Shown here piece after piece: positions 1 through 4,231 of a stretch of 8,001 nt of DNA. Made by a program: the position numbers and the translations under genes. Numbering within the stretch: position 1 is the first letter of the stretch; every line of letters begins with the position of its first letter. A model generated the notes under the pieces. The model was not told the DNA's origin. It saw nothing but the letters and a program-made list of their open reading frames with translations, and searched no databases. The stretch is from positions 1 through 8,001 of the forward strand of contig CAMQPJ010000045.1 in NCBI GenBank assembly GCA_947003675.1, read 5' to 3'. Origin of the DNA: an uncultured Collinsella sp. Lineage in GTDB: Bacteria; Actinomycetota; Coriobacteriia; Coriobacteriales; Coriobacteriaceae.

Positions 1-142
1 TTCCGGGATGCATTTTCCGCAAGAGGCCTGTTTGGGAAACCATATCCCGTTTCGAGCCAGAATTCTGGGACGCAGTTTCCCCGAGAGGCCCCATCGGGAA
101 ACGGTATCCCGGAATCCGCCCGGATGGTGGGATGCGCTTTCC
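1..142. repeat. 62-bp-period stem-loop repeat array, left copy (edge-truncated)
   Basis: Three repeat units start at 5, 67 and 129, a spacing of exactly 62 bases. Each unit has a left arm of the form GGGAYGCAGTTTCC, a 14-base loop near CGAGAGGCCCCATC, a right arm of the form GGGAAACNNNATCCC, and an 18-base linker. Right arms lie at 34-48 and 96-110. The third unit is cut short after its left arm, at 142. The arms pair only imperfectly here, with several mismatches per stem. The array aligns without gaps to 3861-4002 with about three quarters identity, which shows one family. I recognise no named element. It resembles an intergenic palindromic (REP-like) repeat and may continue beyond the left edge. 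Confidence 0.85.
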
Positions 143-215
143 AAATGATTCCTTGGTGACGGAGGGAAATGAATCATTTTGGGCGGCGGTGCCAAGAATT
201 GGTCCGCTACCGCCC
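143..215 (-). terminator. Possible terminator hairpins downstream of the GntR gene
   Basis: Two hairpins lie just beyond the stop codon of the minus-strand regulator. The nearer one is built from GGGCG (181-185) with CGCCC (211-215), GCGG (186-189) with CCGC (204-207), and CCAA (192-195) with TTGG (199-202) around a three-base loop. The farther one is a perfect 9-bp inverted repeat, AAATGATTC (143-151) with GAATCATTT (171-179). Neither is followed by a convincing T-run on the minus strand, so calling this an intrinsic terminator is tentative. The structures themselves are visible in the sequence. Confidence 0.35.
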
Positions 216-224
216 GCTGCTTTC

Positions 225-875
225 CTACCAAACGGTGAACTGGGCGTTTTCTGTGTTCCAATGGACATCGCGAACGTAGTCGCGCACGCCCGTCGCATCT
301 CGTGCTTCGAACAACTCAAGAATATGGGCATGTTCGCTGTTGGCTTTATTGAGCAGTTTGCACGCCGTCTCTTGGTCGACGGTCTCGTAATCGCGCTTGA
401 TAAAGCAGCGCTCGAGTTGCGAGATCATGTCGCGCAGACGGTCGTTGCCGCAGCGGTTGAAGTACGTAAGGTGAAAGTCTCGCTGAATATCGTCGTACTT
501 TCGGATAAGACCGCCTTGGATCGCAAGGTCCATGGAGCCGACGAGAAATTTAAGCTGCGTAATGTCATCGTCGGTTAGGTTCGGGCAGGCGAGGTACGCC
601 GCCTGCCCGTCCAGCGGCCCCATGATCTCGAAGACTTCAACGGCGTTTTGCTGATCGAACCCGCGGACACGGAATCCGCGGCGGGGGAGGTTGTCCAGAT
701 AGCCATCGCTTGCCAGCTGGATGAGCGCTTCGCGAACCGGCGTGCGCGACACGCCCATGGCATCGCAGATCGCTTGCTCGCTCAAACGGTCGCCGGCGGA
801 CAACTCGCCGGTGTCAATGCGGCTCGAAATGTAGTCGTATACGTGGTCCTTCAGGGGCCTTCTGAGTGTTTCCAT
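225..875 (-). CDS. GntR-family transcriptional regulator, FadR/FCD subfamily
   Basis: This is a 216-residue one-component regulator. An N-terminal winged helix-turn-helix (about residues 5-72) carries the GntR signature around ISSRIDTGELSAGDRLSEQ, followed by MGVSRTPVREAL. The C-terminal FCD all-helical ligand domain (about 79-208) carries FHLTYFNRCGN, EHAHIL and the late VRDVHW. H135, H182 and H205 match the usual metal-binding histidines of FCD domains. The acidic residue normally four before the first histidine appears to be Q131, so metal binding may be altered. The start ATG is preceded by AAAGGA (885-890 on the plus strand) nine bases away. It is transcribed divergently from the dimethylargininase gene, and the shared region holds GTATAC-type palindromes, so it most likely controls that gene and itself. 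FCD ligands are typically small carboxylic or amino acids. The actual effector is unknown. Confidence 0.93.
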   Translation of the reverse strand: METLRRPLKDHVYDYISSRIDTGELSAGDRLSEQAICDAMGVSRTPVREALIQLASDGYLDNLPRRGFRVRGFDQQNAVEVFEIMGPLDGQAAYLACPNLTDDDITQLKFLVGSMDLAIQGGLIRKYDDIQRDFHLTYFNRCGNDRLRDMISQLERCFIKRDYETVDQETACKLLNKANSEHAHILELFEARDATGVRDYVRDVHWNTENAQFTVW

Positions 876-893
876 GAACGTATATCCTTTAAC

Positions 894-946
894 TGTATAC
901 TTTTAAAACTAAATACATTTCACTTGAATAGCTCAGTTGAATTATA
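894..946 (-). promoter_or_regulatory. Probable gntR promoter and downstream operator half
   Basis: On the minus strand a perfect TATAAT lies at 941-946, placing transcription start near 934 and giving a leader of about 60 bases. No good -35 hexamer is visible 16-18 bases upstream, so the promoter may be weak or activator-dependent. TGTATAC at 894-900, between the presumed start and the ribosome binding site, repeats the core of the large palindrome at 1023-1039. It could serve as an autoregulatory site. Confidence 0.4.
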
Positions 947-983
947 GAACTACCAGTTAAATCATGCTACTTCGTGCCGAAAC

Positions 984-999
984 GTGAGAGTACGCTCAC
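984..999. promoter_or_regulatory. Imperfect 16-bp palindrome in the divergent control region
   Basis: GTGAG (984-988) and CTCAC (995-999) are perfectly complementary around A-GTAC-G. This makes a 16-bp palindrome with a single mismatched pair. It is operator-sized and lies between the two divergent promoters, distinct in sequence from the GTATAC sites. It may bind a second regulator or be chance. Confidence 0.3.
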
Positions 1000-1022
1000 C
1001 GAGAAATATCTACCGTTCATGA

Positions 1023-1039
1023 TTGTATACAATATACAA
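1023..1039. promoter_or_regulatory. GntR-type operator upstream of the dimethylargininase gene
   Basis: TTGTATA (1023-1029) and TATACAA (1033-1039) form a perfect inverted repeat with a CAA centre, and TTGTATACAA (1023-1032) is itself a perfect palindrome. It fits the TNGTNNACNA pattern known for FadR-subfamily GntR regulators, and a gene of that subfamily sits next door. TATACA and TACAAT hexamers within it could be the -10 element of the plus-strand gene, so bound regulator would block RNA polymerase. No clear -35 is visible. Assigning it to the adjacent regulator is an inference. Confidence 0.65.
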
Positions 1040-1049
1040 AACAGGAAAA

Positions 1050-1126
1050 CCGCCCTATGATTAAGCCATCGAAAGGAGGGCGGACACAAGGAAGTTCGCC
1101 CTCGGCTAGGAGATCCAAGGAGGATC
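1050..1126 (+). promoter_or_regulatory. Structured mRNA leader with competing hairpins
   Basis: CCGCCCT (1050-1056) can pair with AGGGCGG (1077-1083). The same central segment, GAGGGCG (1076-1082), can instead pair with CGCCCTC (1097-1103). The two 7-bp stems exclude each other. A third small stem, GATCC (1112-1116) with GGATC (1122-1126), puts AAGGA of the Shine-Dalgarno sequence AAGGAGG (1117-1123) in its loop. No T-run follows any of these stems, so a transcription terminator is unlikely. Control of translation initiation would fit better. I match it to no known riboswitch class. Confidence 0.4.
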
Positions 1127-1129
1127 ATC

Positions 1130-1906
1130 ATGACCAAGTTCAGCCACGTTATCATCCGTCGTCCCGGCAAGTCCCTGAGCAATGGCATCACGAGCGCACC
1201 CGAGCTTGGCCAGCCTATCTACGAGCGCGCCATTGAGGAGCACTACGATTATGAGCATGCGCTCGAGCAGTGTGGCGTGGACGTGTCGGTGCTGCCTGCC
1301 CTCGAGCAGTATCCCGACAGCTGCTTCGTCGAGGATCCGGCCGTCATCACTCGCTGCGGAGCCATTATTACCAACCCCGGTGCCGACAGCCGCAACGGCG
1401 AGAAGGACGAGATCGAGCCGGTCGTCCGTCGCTTCTTTGACGACGAGCATGTCAAGCACATTGTTTCTCCCGGCACGCTCGACGGCGGCGACGTCATGAT
1501 GGTCGGCGATCATTTCTATGTCGGTCGCTCCGCTCGCACCAATGAAGAGGGTATTCGCCAGTTCTGCGAGATTCTCGAGGGCTGGGGCCTCGAGGGTTCC
1601 GAGGTTCCGCTGGAGGAGGTCCTGCACCTCAAGACGGGCGTCAACTACATCGAGGACAACAACATGCTCGTCTCCGGCGAGTTCATCGATAAGCCCGACT
1701 TTGCCCAGTACAACAAGATTGTCGTGCCCGAGGACGAGGCCTATGGCGCTAACTGCATCTGGGTCAACGGTACGGTCATCGTTGCCGAGGGCTATCCGAC
1801 CGTGCTCAAGGCCGTGCAGGATCTGGGCTACAAGACGCTCGTCGTCGATACCTCCGAGTATCGCAAGGTCGACGGTGGCCTTTCTTGCCTGTCACTGCGC
1901 TTCTAA
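1130..1906 (+). CDS. ddaH: Dimethylarginine dimethylaminohydrolase (dimethylargininase)
   Basis: This is a 258-residue cytosolic enzyme of the amidinotransferase/guanidine-modifying fold. The family hydrolyses N-omega-methylated arginines to citrulline and (di)methylamine. Hallmarks in order are CFVEDPAVI (65-73), TLDGGDVM (116-123) with the catalytic acid D118, LHLKTGVNYI with the catalytic H166, and a C-terminal GGLSCLSLRF with nucleophile C253. Length and the C-terminal cysteine match known bacterial DDAHs of about 254 residues. Arginine deiminase is about 400 residues and is excluded. The start has AAGGAGG six bases upstream. The divergent GntR gene with its operator, and the ArcD-like permease after a terminator, suggest one metabolic module. 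Some relatives act on other guanidino compounds, so the exact substrate is not proven. The family call is firm. Confidence 0.93.
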   Translation: MTKFSHVIIRRPGKSLSNGITSAPELGQPIYERAIEEHYDYEHALEQCGVDVSVLPALEQYPDSCFVEDPAVITRCGAIITNPGADSRNGEKDEIEPVVRRFFDDEHVKHIVSPGTLDGGDVMMVGDHFYVGRSARTNEEGIRQFCEILEGWGLEGSEVPLEEVLHLKTGVNYIEDNNMLVSGEFIDKPDFAQYNKIVVPEDEAYGANCIWVNGTVIVAEGYPTVLKAVQDLGYKTLVVDTSEYRKVDGGLSCLSLRF

Positions 1907-1941
1907 CGCGATAGCTGTAACAGTCTGATGATCGCTTGACC

Positions 1942-1984
1942 GATGGCCCGGCACCCGATTCGGGACGTCCGGGCCATCTTTCGT
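1942..1984 (+). terminator. Intrinsic terminator after the dimethylargininase gene
   Basis: A perfect 10-bp stem pairs GATGGCCCGG (1942-1951) with CCGGGCCATC (1969-1978). The loop contains a second small stem, CCCG-ATT-CGGG. TTTCGTT follows, a short U-tract. It begins about 35 bases after the stop codon. The permease downstream would then depend on readthrough or its own promoter; the gap before it is short, so partial readthrough is plausible. Confidence 0.75.
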
Positions 1985-2015
1985 TCGATCACATGATGAA
2001 GGGGGTGCACATACA

Positions 2016-3479
2016 ATGGCCTCTAAAGCTCAAAACGATGAGATTATCGACCCTAATGGCCTCGATCTCTTTCGTCTGACCATGATGGTCATTACCGCCA
2101 GTATTTGTGGCGGTATCTTTTCTCTCGCCGGCGATATGGCAGCGGGCGGAGCCAATACCGGTGCGGTTATCGTCTCGTGGGGAATTTGTTTTATAGGCGT
2201 CTTTGCGTTGATGATGGTGTTCAACGGTCTATCTCAGGCTCGTCCCGACTTAACCGGCGGCATCTATGCATACGCTGCGGCGGGCTTTGGTGATTACATT
2301 GGTTTCAACTCCGCCTGGGGCTACTGGATCAGCGCATGCCTTTCCAACGTGAGCTTTGCTCTCTTGCTGTTTAGTGCACTGGGCTATTTCTTTCCCGCGT
2401 TTGGTGCGGGCAACAATCTGCTTTCCATCATCTGCGCCAGCGTATTTCTATGGTTCCTTACCGCTCTTGTACTTCGTGGCGTCAAGGAGGCCGCGGGCAT
2501 TAACACGATCGTCACCTTGGCGAAGCTGGTGCCGCTGGGACTCTTTGTGCTGAGCATTGTGCTCCTGGGTAAGTTCAACGTCGATATCTTTATGGACAAC
2601 TTCTGGGGAGAGCCGGCGGGTCCTGGCTTTGGCGAGCAGGTTGTCTCGACCATGATTGCCCTTGTTTGGGTCTTCACGGGCATCGAGGGTGCCGTCGTCA
2701 TCTCGGGCCGTGCAAAGTATGTGCGCGACGTAGGTCGCTCGACGGCGCTTGGATTTGCGGCTGTGTTCACGCTGTATCTGATCATCTCGATGCTGTCGCT
2801 TGGCATTATGCCGCGCGAGGAGATGGCGCAGCTCGCAACGCCCTCCATGGCGGGAATTCTCGAGCGCGCAATCGGTCCTGTTGGCGCTGCCATCGTAAAC
2901 CTTGGCGTTATTCTCTCGCTGGTCGGCGCGATGCTGGGCTATGTCATCATTGCATCCGAGACGCCGTTCGAGGCGGCGCGCCAGGGTTCCTTCCCGCTGG
3001 CGTTTGCCAAGACGAACACGCATGATGCCCCGGTGGTAACGATTCTCGTGAGCTCCGGTATCACGCAGCTCTTCTTGATTGTGTCGTATGTGGCGGCGAG
3101 CACCTACCAGTTCTTCTATAGCTGCGCGGTCAACACGATTCTGGTTCCGTACGTGTGCTCGGCAGCCTACTACATGGTGATTGGCTGGAAGAACGAGCAT
3201 CTGGACGGGCCGCATGCGCCAAGCGTCGGCAAAGCCCGCTTCTTCGGTACACTCGGCTTTATCTACACGTTGTTCCTGGTGTGGTCGACGGGTCTTCAGG
3301 GCGTTATGATCACGACGATTCTTTTTGCTCCGGCCATTCCCGTCTATATGCTGGGTGAGCGAGGCCGCGGTAAGCCGGTGCTTCCGCATCTGCACGACAA
3401 GCTGATCGCAGCGGTGGTCATTGTCGTGGCAATTATTTCGCTGTATCTGCACTTTGCCGGCATTGCGCCGATTGTCTAG
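2016..3479 (+). CDS. APC-family basic amino acid antiporter, ArcD-like
   Basis: This 487-residue inner-membrane protein has about 12 hydrophobic segments and belongs to the APC superfamily, basic amino acid/polyamine antiporter group. GGIF (32-35) is the unwound region of helix 1. NGLSQARPDLTGGIYAYAAAG and GFNSAWGYWISACLSNVSFALLLFSALGYFFP are strongly like arginine:ornithine antiporters of the ArcD/LysI type. WVFTGIEGAVVISGRAK (218-234) is the helix 6 motif. Start: ATG with GAAGGGGG ten bases upstream. The neighbour that makes citrulline suggests import of arginine or methylarginine in exchange for citrulline or ornithine, but the substrate cannot be read from sequence. No arginine deiminase pathway genes (arcA, arcB, arcC) are in the window, so a classical ADI operon is not supported here. 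Confidence 0.9.
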   Translation: MASKAQNDEIIDPNGLDLFRLTMMVITASICGGIFSLAGDMAAGGANTGAVIVSWGICFIGVFALMMVFNGLSQARPDLTGGIYAYAAAGFGDYIGFNSAWGYWISACLSNVSFALLLFSALGYFFPAFGAGNNLLSIICASVFLWFLTALVLRGVKEAAGINTIVTLAKLVPLGLFVLSIVLLGKFNVDIFMDNFWGEPAGPGFGEQVVSTMIALVWVFTGIEGAVVISGRAKYVRDVGRSTALGFAAVFTLYLIISMLSLGIMPREEMAQLATPSMAGILERAIGPVGAAIVNLGVILSLVGAMLGYVIIASETPFEAARQGSFPLAFAKTNTHDAPVVTILVSSGITQLFLIVSYVAASTYQFFYSCAVNTILVPYVCSAAYYMVIGWKNEHLDGPHAPSVGKARFFGTLGFIYTLFLVWSTGLQGVMITTILFAPAIPVYMLGERGRGKPVLPHLHDKLIAAVVIVVAIISLYLHFAGIAPIV

Positions 3480-3592
3480 GACTGCGGCAAGCTTCATCGC
3501 TTGGTAAGCCGACTGAGGCATCGCGTGCCGGTGCCGTTCGGTAATCCATAACTGACGTGGGCCTCTGTAACGTACCTTTGTGAGCGCCCACT

Positions 3593-3631
3593 AAACCCGC
3601 GCAGGTGACTACGATTGCCCGCGCGGGTTTT
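3593..3631 (+). terminator. Intrinsic terminator after the permease gene
   Basis: A perfect 10-bp stem pairs AAACCCGCGC (3593-3602) with GCGCGGGTTT (3621-3630), ending in TTTT (3628-3631). It lies 113 bases past the permease stop with no gene between, so it most likely ends that transcript. Because the left arm begins with AAA, it could also act weakly on the opposite strand. Confidence 0.8.
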
Positions 3632-3661
3632 GCAGTTGCGGCGAAATGCTGCCGGCAGCTG

Positions 3662-3699
3662 GGGACGTTCCTATTGTGCCGGCACTCTGGGACACTCCT
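3662..3699. repeat. Short GGGACGTTCC / GGGACACTCC repeat pair
   Basis: GGGACGTTCCT (3662-3672) and GGGACACTCCT (3689-3699) match at nine of eleven bases, 27 bases apart. They enclose a perfect palindrome, GTGCCGGCAC (3676-3685). The layout looks like a dispersed intergenic repeat of the REP or transposase-mobilised kind, but no transposase is present in the window. Copy number in the genome cannot be judged here. Confidence 0.4.
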
Positions 3700-3769
3700 T
3701 GGATGTTCTGCATGCGACAGAGGAAAGCGGGTGATTTTGACGAGGGGCGGGCGGCTGATTCGGTCCTTG

Positions 3770-4032
3770 GGGAAACCGCGTCCCGTTTTGGGCGCAGATT
3801 CCGGGCCGCAGTTTCCCCGAGGGGCTCGATCGGGAAAATACGTCTCAGTCTGAGTGCCTATTCCGGGACGCAGTTTCCGCTAGAGACCTCAGTCGGAAAG
3901 CCCATCCCGTTGTAGCGTTTCGGAGTGGGATGCAGTTTCCCCAGGAGCCCCCATCGGGAAACTGCATCCCGGAATTCGCCTGAATAGTGGGGTGCGGTTT
4001 CCGAAAGGGTGCCGTCTGGGAAACCGTGTCCC
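3770..4032. repeat. 62-bp-period stem-loop repeat array, right copy
   Basis: Left arms start at 3803, 3865, 3927 and 3989, and right arms at 3770, 3832, 3894, 3956 and 4018, all exactly 62 bases apart. The array therefore has four full units plus a leading right arm. The unit at 3927-3970 is a perfect 15-bp inverted repeat, GGGATGCAGTTTCCC with GGGAAACTGCATCCC, around a 14-base loop. The unit at 3989-4032 pairs along nearly its whole arm if G-U pairs are allowed in plus-strand RNA. The other stems carry several mismatches. The last three units are colinear with the array at 1-142. The whole 62-base unit, loop included, is conserved, unlike a CRISPR with unique spacers. Confidence 0.88.
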
Positions 4033-4112
4033 GGAATCCCCTCCCGCGCCTGGTTGTTCCGCATCGCATCTATTGGGCAAAGCGACCTGTCCCCATTGCA
4101 CCGATCTGTCGA

Positions 4113-4142
4113 TTGAACATCGTTGCGTGTTCGCGCTATCAT
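4113..4142 (+). promoter_or_regulatory. Probable promoter of the iron transport gene
   Basis: TTGAAC (4113-4118) as -35 and TATCAT (4137-4142) as -10 are separated by 18 bases. This predicts transcription start near 4149, just ahead of the tandem operator repeats, and a leader of about 80 bases before the GTG start. Confidence 0.5.
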
Positions 4143-4155
4143 GCATGGATAAATT

Positions 4156-4191
4156 GGTTAGCCATGGCAAACGGTTAGCCATGGTGAACAT
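4156..4191. promoter_or_regulatory. Tandem 18-bp near-palindromic operators upstream of feoAB
   Basis: GGTTAGCCATGG occurs at 4156-4167 and again at 4174-4185, exactly 18 bases apart. Each copy extends into a near-palindrome of the ideal form GGTTAGCCATGGCTAACC. The first copy matches 16 of 18 positions and the second 15 of 18. They lie just downstream of the predicted transcription start, a typical repressor position. The GGTTAG/CTAACC half-sites recall the iron boxes of DtxR/IdeR repressors (TTAGGTTAGSCTAACCTAA), but the half-sites here are spaced five bases farther apart. An iron-responsive repressor is therefore likely, though its family is an inference. Confidence 0.6.
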
Positions 4192-4231
4192 AAATGCAAC
4201 GCCCTGTGGGCGCCGGGGGAGGAACACGGAC

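Larger units (their letters stand above)
3480..4231. other. 752-bp gene-free intergenic region
   Basis: No convincing coding sequence lies here. From left to right it holds unremarkable sequence with a weak GTGGGC/GCCCAC stem (3557-3562 with 3586-3591), a terminator (3593-3631), a short GGGACRYTCC repeat pair (3662-3699), about 70 bases without visible structure, the second 62-bp repeat array (3770-4032), and the control region of the iron gene (4113-4191). Open frames of 80-90 codons across the arrays are repeat artefacts with no ribosome binding site or recognisable domain. Confidence 0.75.

Noticed and set aside
132..578. 148-residue plus-strand open frame opposite the GntR gene
   Set aside because: It lies antisense to a convincing GntR/FCD protein and begins inside a repeat unit with no ribosome binding site.
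1057..1129. Leader peptide starting at ATG 1057
   Set aside because: No ribosome binding site precedes it, it overlaps the hairpin arms, and its codons show no run of arginine or other regulatory amino acid suggesting attenuation.
1130..1906. Arginine deiminase (ArcA)
   Set aside because: The protein is 258 residues rather than about 400, and it has the DDAH-type LDGGDV, LHLKTG and C-terminal cysteine pattern.
2448..3521. 357-residue minus-strand open frame opposite the permease
   Set aside because: Low-complexity charged composition and complete overlap with a well-recognised APC transporter mark it as a shadow.
3480..3592. A tRNA gene, suggested by GTTCGGTAATCC-like sequence
   Set aside because: No acceptor stem, anticodon arm or proper T-loop (GTTCGANTC) could be assembled.
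3605..3915. Small open frames of 82-89 codons in the intergenic region
   Set aside because: They run through terminator and repeat DNA, have no Shine-Dalgarno sequence and encode no recognisable domain.
3770..4032. CRISPR array, suggested by the regular 62-base period
   Set aside because: Loops and linkers are related between units and the arms are degenerate inverted repeats. There are no identical direct repeats with unique spacers and no cas genes.
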